Below are positions 10,176 through 19,480 of a DNA stretch of 32,132 nucleotides, in pieces. This DNA is from an uncultured Gammaproteobacteria bacterium (lineage in GTDB: Bacteria; Pseudomonadota; Gammaproteobacteria; Pseudomonadales; Pseudomonadaceae). Each line of letters opens with the position of its first letter. Position 1 is the first letter of the stretch. The position numbers were made by a program, and so were the translations under genes. Below the pieces are notes generated by a model. That model was not told the DNA's origin and did not search any database. It saw only the letters and a program-made list of their open reading frames with translations. The stretch is from NCBI GenBank assembly GCA_945612235.1, contig CALZAE010000019.1, positions 1 through 32,132 on the forward strand, in the 5' to 3' direction.

Positions 10176-10207
10176 AAAACATACGTTTCAAACACGATTA
10201 TTGTCAA
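10176..10207 (-). promoter_or_regulatory. psrA promoter with overlapping PsrA-type operator
   Basis: On the minus strand TTGACA (10207-10202) is followed after 18 bases by TATGTT (10183-10178). The -10 is covered by AAAC-ATAC-GTTT (10177-10188), which fits the published Pseudomonas PsrA site, (G/C)AAAC-N2-4-GTTT(G/C), apart from one outer base. A second GTTT-C-AAAC half-site pair (10185-10193) adjoins it. The site sits 27-40 bases before the start codon, as expected for autorepression. Confidence 0.65.
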
Positions 10208-10302
10208 GCAAAGCCTATGAGTCAATGCACCCGGACAAGATAACGTGTGCATATGACTCATGTTATAAGTTTAGATTGCACTCAAATAAAGTCGCTCTAC
10301 GC

Positions 10303-11136
10303 TTATTCGCCCACAGAGGTCCAATCAATAAAGCCCAACTGCCAAGTCGCCAAAATCAGCAAGCCAAACACAATGCGATACCAAGCAAACACCGCATAGC
10401 TGTGATTAGCAATAAACTTCAGTAAGGCACGTACAGCTAACATGGCAAAGATAAACGAAGTGACAAAACCAATGGCAAACACCGGTAAATCATCGGTCGT
10501 GGCGAATAACTCACGGTGTTTATAGACTGAATACACCGCAGCACCGACCATGGTTGGCATCGCCAGGAAAAACGAGAACTCCGTCGCAGCTTTACGTGAC
10601 AAACCAAAAAACAAGCCACCAATAATAGTAGAAGCAGAACGTGAGGTGCCCGGCACTAAGGCTAAACACTGCGCACAACCAATCTTCAGGGCTTGCTTCC
10701 AGTTCATATCATCCACGGTTTCAGCGGCAATTTTATGCGTGCGTTTTTCCGCCCACAGCATCACAACACCGCCCACCACTAATGCAGTAGCCACTGTAAT
10801 AGGATTGAACAACCATTTTTCAATCAGATCAGCAAAGCTTAGGCCTAAGACCACCGCTGGGAAAAAAGCCACCAACAAATTCGTAGTAAAACGCTGCGCG
10901 CTGGCTTCTTTAGGTAAGCCCACCACCACTTCAATAATTTTACGGCGATATTCCCACATCACCGCCAAAATGGCCGCTAACTGAATAATAATATTAAAAG
11001 CTTTAGCGCGCTGCCCCGAAAAATTAATTGCATCCGCAACAATAATTTGGTGCCCAGTACTCGAAACTGGTAAAAACTCTGTTAGTCCCTCAACCACACC
11101 TAGAATAAACGCCTGCAGTGCTAACCAAATGTCCAT
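10303..11136 (-). CDS. uppP: Undecaprenyl-diphosphate phosphatase (UppP/BacA)
   Basis: An inner-membrane phosphatase that regenerates undecaprenyl phosphate, the lipid carrier for peptidoglycan and O-antigen synthesis; overproduction gives bacitracin resistance. The two family motifs are present: [14 protein letters not shown] (residues 16-29) and PGTSRSAST (162-170, with catalytic Arg166). About eight hydrophobic segments are visible and the 277 residues match the usual length. GGGAT precedes the ATG. It ends 153 bases upstream of psrA on the same strand, a region that holds the psrA promoter, so it is probably a separate unit. With nagZ and the YkuD gene it makes this stretch rich in cell-wall functions. 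Confidence 0.95.
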   Translation of the reverse strand: MDIWLALQAFILGVVEGLTEFLPVSSTGHQIIVADAINFSGQRAKAFNIIIQLAAILAVMWEYRRKIIEVVVGLPKEASAQRFTTNLLVAFFPAVVLGLSFADLIEKWLFNPITVATALVVGGVVMLWAEKRTHKIAAETVDDMNWKQALKIGCAQCLALVPGTSRSASTIIGGLFFGLSRKAATEFSFFLAMPTMVGAAVYSVYKHRELFATTDDLPVFAIGFVTSFIFAMLAVRALLKFIANHSYAVFAWYRIVFGLLILATWQLGFIDWTSVGE

Positions 11137-11383
11137 AAGATCCCGTTATATTTCGTATCATTTATCAAGCGGGGCATCTTACCTTCTTGGCGCCTATCTT
11201 TCACGGCAAAAAACGCATAAGTATCGCATGAGCTTAGCTACAAGCGCTTAGTCGAATAGTTATACTTCAATAAAGGCCATAGAATCACGGCACTTTAATT
11301 GCTTCACTTATAACAATAAAAAACATCAAAACTCGGTTGGCCTAGCGCCTAGATGCACCGCTTACGATCTTGCAATTTAGATC

Positions 11384-11410
11384 TGGAGCTTTTCAACCAT
11401 AGGCCGATAC
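11384..11410 (+). promoter_or_regulatory. Candidate sigma-28 (FliA) promoter of the chemoreceptor gene
   Basis: TGGAGCTT (11384-11391), 11 bases, then GCCGATAC (11403-11410). The -10 matches the sigma-28 consensus GCCGATAA at 7 of 8 positions, the -35 matches TAAAGTTT at 5 of 8, and the spacing is exact. It lies 74 bases before the ATG at 11485. The rest of the 348-base gap behind uppP (11137-11484) shows no further gene; it holds this site and the hairpin at 11443-11460. Confidence 0.65.
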
Positions 11411-11442
11411 AGTTTTATGTCCCTATAACATCTCGATAACTA

Positions 11443-11460
11443 TCGCACATCACTGTGCGA
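11443..11460 (+). repeat. Short hairpin in the chemoreceptor mRNA leader
   Basis: TCGCACA pairs with TGTGCGA around TCAC. It ends 12 bases before the AGGAG ribosome site and would be transcribed from the sigma-28 candidate. No T run follows, so it is not a terminator; it may protect or expose the ribosome site. Confidence 0.45.
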
Positions 11461-11484
11461 GCGTGCTCTCTTAGGAGTTCCCCT

Positions 11485-13119
11485 ATGCACTTTCTTCGTC
11501 AGACATCTATCAGCAAACGTCTGTGGCTTATTTTTATAATCGCAGTGAGTATGCTAGGTGTTTTTGCAGGCTTAGCCTTAAAGCAATCTTACGATCTAAT
11601 GCATGCAGGCAAAGCCGTAAAAACTCAACATATTGTTGAAAGCACGCTCGGCACGCTCGAATACTTTCACTCACTGCAAGAAAGTGGACAACTGACTCAG
11701 CAACAAGCACAGCAGCAAGCCAAAAATGCATTAAGCAAACTACGCTATGGCCGCAACGATTACGTTTGGATCAATGATCTAGCACCAAATATGATTATGC
11801 ATGCCATGTCGCCTGCACTCGATGGTAAAAGTCTTGCCGATTATAAAGACCCCGATGGCAAAGAGATTTTCAATGAGTTTGCCCGTATCGCTAAACAACA
11901 AGGCTCAGGCTTTTTCAGTTACCGCTGGCCGATGCCGGGCGCCAACGCACCTGTCGATAAAATATCCTATGTGCAGCTTTTTAGCCCTTGGAACTGGGTG
12001 ATAGGTTCAGGCGTCTATTTGGATGATATTGATCGCGAATTTCGTGCCACTGCAATTAAAGTGGGCGCGATCAGTTTAGTGATGCTGCTGATTATGGCAG
12101 GCATGATTATTTTGATTATGCGCAGCATTATGCAACCGCTAGAAAACGTTGTCAGCGCTATGCACAATATTGCCAGCGGTGAAGGTGACCTCACTCGTGA
12201 ATTGAGCATTCAAGGCAACGACGAACTCACGCAACTGGGCCAACACTTTAATACCTTTACCCTGAAACTGCGCTCAACGATCAGCAATTTACTCAGCAGC
12301 GCCGCTACGCTGAAGCTCGCTTCAGAAGCCTTAGGTGAACAAGCCTCACAAGCTCTGCATATCAATGAAGAGCAAGCACAGCAAACCGAGCAAATTGCCA
12401 CCGCTATTAACGAAGTCACCTATGCTGTGCAAGATGTTGCCAAGCATGCTGAGCAAGCCTCTGGCGAGGTATCGCAGGCCACACAACAAGCCAGTGCTGG
12501 CCAAGCCAATATTGATACCAGCCTGCAGCAAACCGACTTACTCTCTGCAACTATTGAGCAAGCTGTTAGCGTGATTCAAACGCTAGCGGATGAAAGCAGC
12601 CAAGTCGGTCGCGTGCTGGATGTGATCCGCTCGATTGCTGAGCAAACTAACTTACTAGCACTTAACGCAGCCATTGAAGCAGCCCGCGCTGGCGAACAAG
12701 GCCGTGGTTTTGCCGTCGTTGCCGATGAAGTGCGTTTATTAGCGCAACGTACACAGCAATCCACTGATGAAGTGCAGAAAATGATTGAAAGTCTGCAACA
12801 CAATTCCCAAGCAGCAGTGCAAGTGATTGGCGCAAGTAGCACCAATACGCAAGCCACAGTTGAACAGGCACATCAAGCGCACCAAAGCCTGAGCAGCATC
12901 AGTACTGCCCTGCACTTGCTCAACGAACTCAATGCTTCGATTGCCAGCGCTACCTTGGAGCAATCCTATGTCACTGAAGAGATCAACCAAAACATCACAC
13001 AGGTTGCGAGCTTATCGCAATCAAGCAATGAGGCGGCCCACCAGCTCACCACATCGAGTCAGCAACTGAATCAATTAGCGGCTGAACTGAATCATCAACT
13101 GGGTCAATTTAAAGTTTAA
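11485..13119 (+). CDS. Methyl-accepting chemotaxis protein with periplasmic Cache domain
   Basis: A transmembrane chemoreceptor of 544 residues. Order: first membrane helix (about 12-32), a periplasmic single-Cache-type sensor (about 35-185, with [37 protein letters not shown] and [17 protein letters not shown]), second membrane helix (about 192-213), HAMP (about 214-266), and the signalling domain with the hairpin tip [20 protein letters not shown] near residues 385-405 that contacts CheA and CheW. DVNGK-type PAS signatures are absent. The C-terminus ends ...GQFKV and lacks a CheR-tethering pentapeptide. I start at 11485, which has AGGAG seven bases upstream. The motif set resembles sensors for small carboxylates, but the ligand is unknown. 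The flagellar promoter candidate upstream ties it to motility. Confidence 0.93.
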   Translation: MHFLRQTSISKRLWLIFIIAVSMLGVFAGLALKQSYDLMHAGKAVKTQHIVESTLGTLEYFHSLQESGQLTQQQAQQQAKNALSKLRYGRNDYVWINDLAPNMIMHAMSPALDGKSLADYKDPDGKEIFNEFARIAKQQGSGFFSYRWPMPGANAPVDKISYVQLFSPWNWVIGSGVYLDDIDREFRATAIKVGAISLVMLLIMAGMIILIMRSIMQPLENVVSAMHNIASGEGDLTRELSIQGNDELTQLGQHFNTFTLKLRSTISNLLSSAATLKLASEALGEQASQALHINEEQAQQTEQIATAINEVTYAVQDVAKHAEQASGEVSQATQQASAGQANIDTSLQQTDLLSATIEQAVSVIQTLADESSQVGRVLDVIRSIAEQTNLLALNAAIEAARAGEQGRGFAVVADEVRLLAQRTQQSTDEVQKMIESLQHNSQAAVQVIGASSTNTQATVEQAHQAHQSLSSISTALHLLNELNASIASATLEQSYVTEEINQNITQVASLSQSSNEAAHQLTTSSQQLNQLAAELNHQLGQFKV

Positions 13120-13280
13120 ACTTGGGACTTTAATCAGCGCTGATCTATTGCGGTAATGGATCAGCGGTTTCCCAGCCACCATGCTCGGCATTGGAGCGCG
13201 GCAACTGCGAGTCTGCTAAGATTAGCAACTGTGTAGCGCACCTAACCTGCAACTCTAAGCCCCGTATTCTATAGCCAACT

Positions 13281-13778
13281 ATGCCAGATCTACTCAAACA
13301 ACGTGTCGAAGCCTGCTTTCAAAGCGCAGAACGTTATTTTTCCTGCACCTTTAAACGCCCCGAAGTCAGCTTCAAACTGCGCGGCCAAAAAGCTGGCGTT
13401 GCGCATATTTGCGAGAATCGATTGCGCTTTAATCAGGTGCTCTATGAAGAAAATCGTCAGCATTTTTTACTGCACACCGTAGCGCATGAGGTTGCACATT
13501 TAGTCTCCTACCAGGTGTATGGCAAAAAAATTCGTGCCCATGGCCCTGAGTGGCAAGCAGTGATGCAACAGGTGTATCAACTACCAGCTACGCGCTGTCA
13601 TAACTATGCTGTGCAGCGCAGTGCCAAAATCCACTATTTATACCGCTGCCAATGCCCAGCTCGTGAGCCTTTTGCCCTCAGCGCACAGCGCCATGCACGC
13701 ATCAATAAAGGCATGCAGTATCTATGTAAAAGTTGTCGCGGCACCCTGACTTACACCCAGGCCACGGTGCAGCGCTAA
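13281..13778 (+). CDS. sprT: SprT-like zinc metalloprotein
   Basis: A 165-residue SprT/Spartan-like protein. The zinc-protease motif HTVAHEVAHLVSY supplies His69, Glu70 and His73, with a further His in RAHGPEW (about residue 87). A C-terminal zinc-ribbon-like part has C123, C125, C149 and C152 (YRCQCP and LCKSC). This architecture matches bacterial SprT, whose exact substrate is not established; the eukaryotic relative digests DNA-protein cross-links. The ATG lacks a clear Shine-Dalgarno sequence. It converges on phoQ with only 12 bases between stops, and I see no terminator there. Confidence 0.9.
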   Translation: MPDLLKQRVEACFQSAERYFSCTFKRPEVSFKLRGQKAGVAHICENRLRFNQVLYEENRQHFLLHTVAHEVAHLVSYQVYGKKIRAHGPEWQAVMQQVYQLPATRCHNYAVQRSAKIHYLYRCQCPAREPFALSAQRHARINKGMQYLCKSCRGTLTYTQATVQR

Positions 13779-13790
13779 CACCAAGCCGAC

Positions 13791-15191
13791 TCAAAACCTA
13801 CTTAAAGCATCAGCTTGATTAAGCGGGAAAATAATTCTAAATTGTGCGCCGCCCAAGACTGAGTCCTCAACAAACAACTGCCCACCATAACTGTCAATAA
13901 TATCTTTAACCACAGCAGTACCAATACCTTGGCCAGGATACTGAGTATCCAAACGCTCACCACGTTTGAGGATACGTTCGCGCTGATGCGCAGGCACACC
14001 TGGGCCATCATCCTCCACAATCAACTCACAATGAGTGGTGGTTAAATGAGCACTGATGCGTATTTCACCGACGCATAGACGATAAGCATTTTCTAAAATA
14101 TTACCCAACAACTCCAGTAAAGCACCCTTCTCCACTGGCACTCTGAGTTCAGCAGTCAATACTTGGCTGACCTGCACCCGTTTCTCACGATACACTTTGC
14201 CTAAAGCGTCTAAGAGACTTTCAAGTAGCGGTTGCAATTTAACACTGTAACGCAATAAGCCACTTTTACGCAGGCTAGCACGCTGTAATTGATAGCTGAT
14301 TTGCTGACTCATACGATTGACTTGGCCTTGCAAAATACGCGCTTGCTCAGCACTATCTGACTGCACAGACAACACTTCTCCTACGCCCTGCAGCACCGCC
14401 AATGGAGTTTTCAAACTGTGGGCCAAGTCATCTAAGGAGTGACGATAGCGTTCACTTTGCTGCCGCTCACTGTCTAGCAACCTGTTTAATGAGCGCGTGA
14501 GTCGCAGCAACTCACGCGGATGCTCATCACTGAGTGAAGCGCGTTTACCGTTCTCCACATCATCTAACTCAGCACTGAGGCTGCGTAAACTGCGAATCCC
14601 CCAACCCAAGCCCAGCCATAAAAAGCCCAGCAACAACAATAAAGCCAAGCCTAGCCAGACATACAGTTGCTGCCTGAGGCTGTCATACATCGACTGATAG
14701 TCGCTGACCGGCTGCATGGTAACAATACTAAAGTCAGCACTTTGGCCACGCAGCAAGTCCACCTCAACATCATAAATAAAGAATTCACGCCCTTGAGTAT
14801 CTTTGGCGCGCACAAAATCATGACCATGCCCATCGTACTTAGGCTGGTAATTGATAGTGACATTTTCAGAACTGCGTGAGCGCCACAGCAACGCGCCTTT
14901 GTTGTCATAAATAAAGCCCAGTTGACGCGCAGGCAAGATATCAAACTCTTCATCCGGCAGCTTTTCCGGCATACGTAACTGCCCTTTAACAATCCGTGCT
15001 GCTGAAATCAGCGCGCTGGCATCGGCCGCTAAACGCTGCTCAATCGACTCCTCAAGCGTGGCAGTAAAGACTTGTTGTAACGCTGGAAACAAAGCCAGCA
15101 TAAATAAAGACACCGTGACCACCGCACCTAACATCAGGCGCATGCGCAACGATGAAATGCGCAAATAACGACGCGAATGCATAGTGTTCAT
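13791..15191 (-). CDS. phoQ: PhoQ-like sensor histidine kinase
   Basis: Inner-membrane sensor kinase, partner of PhoP. Order: first membrane helix (about residues 17-42), periplasmic sensor (about 43-175, with an acidic stretch PDEEFD near 79-84), second membrane helix (about 177-200), HAMP-like linker, the phosphoacceptor helix LDDLAHSLKTPLAVLQG (His about 258) that strongly resembles PhoQ, then the ATPase domain with N-box GNILENA, G1 VEDDGPGVP and G2 GQGIGTAV. PhoQ homologues sense low Mg2+ and cationic peptides; an acidic periplasmic surface fits this, but the ligand here is inferred. I choose the ATG at 15191, seven bases after the phoP stop; ATG at 15182 is a possible alternative. The product is 466 residues. 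Confidence 0.9.
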   Translation of the reverse strand: MNTMHSRRYLRISSLRMRLMLGAVVTVSLFMLALFPALQQVFTATLEESIEQRLAADASALISAARIVKGQLRMPEKLPDEEFDILPARQLGFIYDNKGALLWRSRSSENVTINYQPKYDGHGHDFVRAKDTQGREFFIYDVEVDLLRGQSADFSIVTMQPVSDYQSMYDSLRQQLYVWLGLALLLLLGFLWLGLGWGIRSLRSLSAELDDVENGKRASLSDEHPRELLRLTRSLNRLLDSERQQSERYRHSLDDLAHSLKTPLAVLQGVGEVLSVQSDSAEQARILQGQVNRMSQQISYQLQRASLRKSGLLRYSVKLQPLLESLLDALGKVYREKRVQVSQVLTAELRVPVEKGALLELLGNILENAYRLCVGEIRISAHLTTTHCELIVEDDGPGVPAHQRERILKRGERLDTQYPGQGIGTAVVKDIIDSYGGQLFVEDSVLGGAQFRIIFPLNQADALSRF

Positions 15192-15198
15192 CACTCGC

Positions 15199-15876
15199 TT
15201 AACGACAGACTTCAGTGAATAAGTAACCTTGACCACGCACGGTTTCTATCGGCTTAAAGCCCCAACCGCCTTCCAGCTTGCGACGTAAACGCCCCACCAA
15301 CACCTCAATCACATTAGGGTCGCGCTCTTCATCATCAGGGTAGAGTTGCTCAATTAAACGATCTTTCGATACCACTTGCTGATGGTGACGCATTAAATAC
15401 TCAAGGATACGGTACTCATATGCCGTTAATGGCAGCGCCTCATCATGTAAAATTGCTTGCTTGCGATTGATGTCCAGCAGCAAAGGACCTGCACCAATAG
15501 TTGACTGCACAAAACCCGAAGAACGACGCAGCAAAGCATGCAAACGTGCTTCAAGCTCTTCAAATTGAAAGGGTTTTACCACATAGTCATCAGCGCCTGC
15601 GGCCAATCCTTCAACTTTATTTTGCCAATTGCCGCGCGCAGTTAGAATTAAAATCGGAAACTGTTTACCCAAAGTACGCAGTTCTCGAATCAACTCCAAG
15701 CCACTCATGCCGGGCAATCCCAGATCAATAATGGCTAAATCATGATTGTATTCATTGACTCGGTACAAAGCTTCTTCAGCATCGGCCACCGCATCCACCA
15801 CATGGCCATGCTCCCCCAGTCGTGTGTAAAGGTGGTGTCGTAACAACGCTTCATCTTCAACCACTAACAATTTCAT
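15199..15876 (-). CDS. phoP: Two-component response regulator PhoP
   Basis: OmpR-type regulator of 225 residues, extremely similar to P. aeruginosa PhoP, which controls lipid A modification, polymyxin resistance and Mg2+ adaptation. The receiver domain (1-115) has MKLLVVEDEALLRHHLYTRL, phosphoacceptor Asp51 in IIDLGLPG, and the Lys of VVKPFQ. The winged-helix domain (about 130-222) contains LTAYEYRILEYLMRHHQQVVSK cut by family pattern and ends VRGQGYLFTEVCR. AAGGAT precedes the ATG. phoQ follows after seven bases. In P. aeruginosa oprH is the first gene of this operon; here flhB lies in front and oprH is absent. A PhoP-box-like direct repeat lies about 110 bases upstream of the start. Confidence 0.97.
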   Translation of the reverse strand: MKLLVVEDEALLRHHLYTRLGEHGHVVDAVADAEEALYRVNEYNHDLAIIDLGLPGMSGLELIRELRTLGKQFPILILTARGNWQNKVEGLAAGADDYVVKPFQFEELEARLHALLRRSSGFVQSTIGAGPLLLDINRKQAILHDEALPLTAYEYRILEYLMRHHQQVVSKDRLIEQLYPDDEERDPNVIEVLVGRLRRKLEGGWGFKPIETVRGQGYLFTEVCR

Positions 15877-15984
15877 ACGGGGATCCTTAACTTAATAAAA
15901 CAGGTGATATAGATGCATAACACACTGCACACCCAATGGCTGCGCAGCATACTCACAGCTCTTGATGCGCTGCCTCTCATGCTC

Positions 15985-16001
15985 TAAACATGCACTAAAC
16001 T
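15985..16001 (-). promoter_or_regulatory. Candidate PhoP box upstream of phoP
   Basis: On the minus strand AGTTTA-GTGCA-TGTTTA, a direct hexamer repeat with a 5-base spacer. It fits the PhoP box (G/T)GTTTA-N5-(G/T)GTTTA with one mismatch, in the first base. It sits 109 bases before the phoP start, in the short gap behind flhB. No good -10 lies at the classical distance, so it may act from further upstream. Confidence 0.5.
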
Positions 16002-16026
16002 GCTGCACAGCGCTATGCTGTTAGGG

Positions 16027-17163
16027 CTATTCATCTCTACGCAAATCAACTGGAATTTCAGGGTCTTTGAGCATCGAAGGCTTCTTGGCTTTACCCGCAT
16101 GGTACTGGCGCAACTGATAGACATAGGCCAACACTTGCGCCACAGCCAAATACAGTCCAGCAGGAATTTCTTGGTCAATCTCAGTTGAGTAATACACAGC
16201 TCGAGCTAAAGCTGGCGACTCTAAAATAATAATCTGATGCTCGTTACCAATTTCACGAATTTTCAACGCCGTATAATCCCCTCCTTTAGCTAATAGCAAA
16301 GGAGCTTGGCCATTCTCAGCATCATATTTTAACGCCACCGCAAAGTGCGTTGGGTTGGTAATAATCACATCAGCCTCAGGCACCGAGCTCATCATGCGCC
16401 GCTCAGCCATCTCGCGCTGCAACTGACGAATGCGCCCTTTAACCTCAGGCTTACCTTCACTATCTTTGTACTCATCACGTACTTCTTGCTTAGTCATTTT
16501 CAGCTTATTTTTACTCTCCCACAGCTGAAAAGGCACATCCACCGCCGCAATAATAATCAGCCCACAGGCCAGCCACAGCGCACTCCAACCGACAATTTGC
16601 ATACTGTGAAAAATGGCCATTTCTAACGGTTCACTGGCAATAGCGATTAAATCTTTACGCGCCCGCGCCAGAACCACCAAGGCCACAGCTAAGACAATAA
16701 AAAACTTACCTAGCGCTTTCAACAACTCCACAATCGCCTTCATGGAGAACATACGTTTTAAGCCGGCCAATGGATTCATACGGCTGAACTTAGGTGCGAG
16801 CGATTCCATAGAAAACAGCCAGCCACCCAGTGATACTGGTCCGATAATGGCAGCCATCAGCAAGACAAAAAACAAAGGAATTAACGCATCACCGGCCATC
16901 TGCGCTGACTGCAACAGATTGATCGCCATATAGCGCTCATCGAGCAAATACTCACGCGAGAACGAAAAGTTTTTCTCCATCACCTGCATCAGACGCTGCC
17001 CAAGCGCACCACCAAAGGTGAGCAACCCCCCGGTACCGGCCAAGACCACAGCTAAAGTATTGAGCTCACGCGAACGCGCAATCTCACCTTTTTTACGCGA
17101 GTCTTGTTTGCGTTTCTCCGTGGGGTCTTCACTTTTTTCCGCACCGTTTTCATTTTCAGCCAT
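16027..17163 (-). CDS. flhB: Flagellar export apparatus switch protein FlhB
   Basis: FlhB is the substrate-specificity switch of the flagellar type III secretion system in the inner membrane. The 378-residue product starts with the usual EKSEDPTEKRKQDSRKKGEIARSREL, has four membrane segments (about 33-60, 91-118, 146-167, 186-212), and a cytoplasmic domain with the self-cleaving NPTH motif at residues 270-273, required for the switch from hook to filament export with FliK. The motif after it, KGGDYTALKIREIG, is slightly unusual. It is last in the flagellar unit, 12 bases after fliR; GGGGGAG precedes its ATG. In P. aeruginosa flhA follows soon after; here phoPQ does. Confidence 0.96.
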   Translation of the reverse strand: MAENENGAEKSEDPTEKRKQDSRKKGEIARSRELNTLAVVLAGTGGLLTFGGALGQRLMQVMEKNFSFSREYLLDERYMAINLLQSAQMAGDALIPLFFVLLMAAIIGPVSLGGWLFSMESLAPKFSRMNPLAGLKRMFSMKAIVELLKALGKFFIVLAVALVVLARARKDLIAIASEPLEMAIFHSMQIVGWSALWLACGLIIIAAVDVPFQLWESKNKLKMTKQEVRDEYKDSEGKPEVKGRIRQLQREMAERRMMSSVPEADVIITNPTHFAVALKYDAENGQAPLLLAKGGDYTALKIREIGNEHQIIILESPALARAVYYSTEIDQEIPAGLYLAVAQVLAYVYQLRQYHAGKAKKPSMLKDPEIPVDLRRDE

Positions 17164-17175
17164 GCTCAGCTCCCC

Positions 17176-17952
17176 CTATTGCGCCTGTACTAAACTGCGT
17201 AACATCAACAAAGCATCACTAGCGATAGTATGGTATTGCGCCAAAATATCCGCGGTGGAAATCCAGAAAATAATCAGTCCCATGACTAGAGTCAATGGAA
17301 AGCCAATAGTGAAAATATTCAATTGCGGGGCTGCACGCGTCATCACCCCAAAGGCAATATTAATCACCAACAGTGCACTCACCGCCGGTAGCGACAATAG
17401 TAAAGCGGCACCAATCACCCAGCTCAAACGGCCCGCCACTATAGCAAAGTGATCCACATTCAGCGTCTGCCCCACGGGCAAGGTGACAAAGCTTTCAGCC
17501 AGCACATCAAACACCACCAAATGGCCGTTCATCGCTAGAAACAATAAACTGACCAGCATCAAGAGGAACTGCCCTAAAACTGGCACTGAAACCCCTGTAG
17601 CTGGGTCCATCATTGAAGCAAAACCCAAGCCCATTTGCATGGAAATCAGCTGTCCGGCAAAGACAAAAATATGGAAAAACAGCTGCAGGGAAAACCCCAG
17701 CATTGCGCCAATTAAGATCTGCTCGGCAATCAGTAAAATGCTTTGCAAACTGAGCGCATCCACCTGCGGCATATCCGGCAGCACCGGTACCAACAATAAG
17801 GTAATGGCTAATGCCATATACAGGCGCACGCGCTGTGGCACCAACTGGGTACCAATAATCGGCATCACCATTAAGACCGCAGCAATGCGAAACAGAGGCA
17901 ATAAAAAACTGCTAATCCAGCCCGCAATTTGTGCGCTACTGAGCTCTAGCAT
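17176..17952 (-). CDS. fliR: Flagellar export gate protein FliR
   Basis: FliR forms the core of the flagellar export gate with FliP5 and FliQ4 in the basal body. The 258-residue protein is hydrophobic throughout, with about six membrane segments. It shows the FliR signature QMGLGFASMMDPATGVSVPVLGQF in two adjoining pieces (near residues 105-128) and FWISTADILAQYHTI near the end. The length matches the family. It lies 11 bases after fliQ and 12 bases before flhB. Confidence 0.95.
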   Translation of the reverse strand: MLELSSAQIAGWISSFLLPLFRIAAVLMVMPIIGTQLVPQRVRLYMALAITLLLVPVLPDMPQVDALSLQSILLIAEQILIGAMLGFSLQLFFHIFVFAGQLISMQMGLGFASMMDPATGVSVPVLGQFLLMLVSLLFLAMNGHLVVFDVLAESFVTLPVGQTLNVDHFAIVAGRLSWVIGAALLLSLPAVSALLVINIAFGVMTRAAPQLNIFTIGFPLTLVMGLIIFWISTADILAQYHTIASDALLMLRSLVQAQ

Positions 17953-17963
17953 GGCCGCTGCAA

Positions 17964-18233
17964 CTAACCAATCACAAAAGGAATGTTATGAATCAGGCGC
18001 GTGGTAAAATCCATCCAACGCTCAAACAGCCAAGGCCCCAAGATAATTAACGTGGCGAAACTGACCATCAACCGGGGTAAAAAACTGAGTGTTTGTTCGT
18101 TAATTTGCGTGGCAGCTTGAAACATAGCCACCAATAAACCCACCAACAAACTGGGTACAATAATAGCTGCCACCACTAAAGCTGTGAGCGACAAGGCTTC
18201 ACGAAATAAATCCACCGCGACTTCTGGGGTCAT
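17964..18233 (-). CDS. fliQ: Flagellar export gate protein FliQ
   Basis: A small 89-residue subunit of the export gate, with two membrane helices (about 14-39 and 52-75). It begins MTPEVAVDLFREALSLTALV and carries VGLLVAMFQAATQINEQTLSF, the standard FliQ signature, in overlapping parts. The position between fliP (10-base gap) and fliR (11-base gap) confirms the call. Confidence 0.95.
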   Translation of the reverse strand: MTPEVAVDLFREALSLTALVVAAIIVPSLLVGLLVAMFQAATQINEQTLSFLPRLMVSFATLIILGPWLFERWMDFTTRLIHNIPFVIG

Positions 18234-18243
18234 CTGCTACTCC

Positions 18244-19005
18244 TTAGAGTGTGCCGAAACTACTGGCTAAAGTACCGATAATCAACGCCCAGCCATCAAT
18301 CAAAACAAAGAGCATGATTTTAAAGGGCAAAGAAATAATCAACGGTGACAACATCATCATACCCATCGCCATTAAAATACTGGCCACCACCAGGTCAATA
18401 ATCAAAAAGGGAATAAAAATCATAAAGCCAATTTGAAAGGCCGTTTTTAACTCTGAAGTCACAAATGCTGGAATCAAAATAACCAAGGGCGTTTCTTCAG
18501 CAGAGAGAATATCCGTACGCTTAGAAAGGCGTACAAACAGCTCTAAGTCAGACTCACGTGTTTGCGCCAGCATAAAATTACGGATGGGCTGCTCTGCTGC
18601 ATTCAGAGCTTGCTCAACGCTGATTTGCTCCTTTAAATACGGCTGCAAAGCATCGTCATTAATACGCTCAAAGACCGGTGCCATAATAAACAACGTTAAA
18701 AAAATCGTCAGGCCCACCAAAATCTGATTGGAAGGTGTCTGTTGCAAGCCTAGCGCTTGACGCAAAATAGAAAACACAATAATGATGCGGGTAAAACAGG
18801 TCATCAGCATGACAAAAGCCGGGATAAAACCCAGCGCCGTCATAATCAATAAGATTTGCAGATTAACCGAATACTCTTGCTGGCCTGCGGCGTCGGTCGT
18901 CAGTTTAATCGCGGAAATGGCCAGCGGATTATCTGCAGCAAACACGCCTGTTGCACAGACTAACAAGCCTACAGCCATCACTAAACGCGCAATCAATGCA
19001 ATCAT
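18244..19005 (-). CDS. fliP: Flagellar export gate protein FliP
   Basis: The pentameric pore subunit of the export gate. It is 253 residues, with a cleavable signal peptide (about 1-23, ending VFAAD) as is usual for FliP. Four membrane segments follow, and FliP signatures [39 protein letters not shown] and [20 protein letters not shown] are visible. Its ATG overlaps the fliO stop by four bases (ATGA), so translation is probably coupled. Confidence 0.96.
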   Translation of the reverse strand: MIALIARLVMAVGLLVCATGVFAADNPLAISAIKLTTDAAGQQEYSVNLQILLIMTALGFIPAFVMLMTCFTRIIIVFSILRQALGLQQTPSNQILVGLTIFLTLFIMAPVFERINDDALQPYLKEQISVEQALNAAEQPIRNFMLAQTRESDLELFVRLSKRTDILSAEETPLVILIPAFVTSELKTAFQIGFMIFIPFLIIDLVVASILMAMGMMMLSPLIISLPFKIMLFVLIDGWALIIGTLASSFGTL

Positions 19006-19475
19006 GACTTGTCCTTGCCTGAAGGGGCTAAAACACTGGCTAAGCGCTGGGCAAAAGCTGAGGATACCGGAGACTGTGGCGCAGTCACCACAACCGGCTC
19101 TTGCAAGACATGCAAAGGCGTAATAGTGCCAGGGGTTAAACCCAGCAATACCTGCTCTTGCCCCACTTGCACCAACACCAAACGATCACGCGGACCTAAG
19201 GCCTGTGTCGCAATCAGTGAAATCGCTTGATTAGAGCCCTTAACTGGCAAGGTTTGCTGCACACGTCGCACCACCCACGCCAGCAAGAAGATTAAGCCAA
19301 TCACCAGCATCAAGCCCAACACCAACTGCAATAACTGGCCAGTTACAGGGCTCGAATCTAAGACGCCCGAGTTGCTCGGTAACGCCTTGGCTGCGCTGGA
19401 TTTCTCTAGCACAGCAGTCTCAGCGGCCCACACAGGCGGGGCCGCCAACATCATCAGCATGATCAAAAAACGCAT
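19002..19475 (-). CDS. fliO: Flagellar assembly protein FliO
   Basis: FliO is a membrane protein that helps the FliP ring assemble. The 157-residue product has a signal-like N-terminus ([19 protein letters not shown]), a membrane helix at about 47-69 followed by basic residues (WVVRRVQQ), and a cytoplasmic FliO domain with [24 protein letters not shown] in which DRLVLVQVG is the family hallmark. It follows fliN by five bases and overlaps fliP by four. Confidence 0.93.
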   Translation of the reverse strand: MRFLIMLMMLAAPPVWAAETAVLEKSSAAKALPSNSGVLDSSPVTGQLLQLVLGLMLVIGLIFLLAWVVRRVQQTLPVKGSNQAISLIATQALGPRDRLVLVQVGQEQVLLGLTPGTITPLHVLQEPVVVTAPQSPVSSAFAQRLASVLAPSGKDKS

Positions 19476-19480
19476 CGTCT

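Noticed and set aside
10201-10425. Plus-strand open frame in the psrA-uppP gap
   Set aside because: Runs into the antisense of uppP, lacks a ribosome site, and covers the psrA promoter.
11443-11460. Hairpin before the chemoreceptor as a terminator
   Set aside because: No T tract; it lies inside the predicted leader of the gene.
13132-13145. ATCAGCGCTGAT palindrome after the chemoreceptor gene as a terminator
   Set aside because: Short, no T run, and the competing GCTGATC/GATCAGC pairing is also weak; no function assigned.
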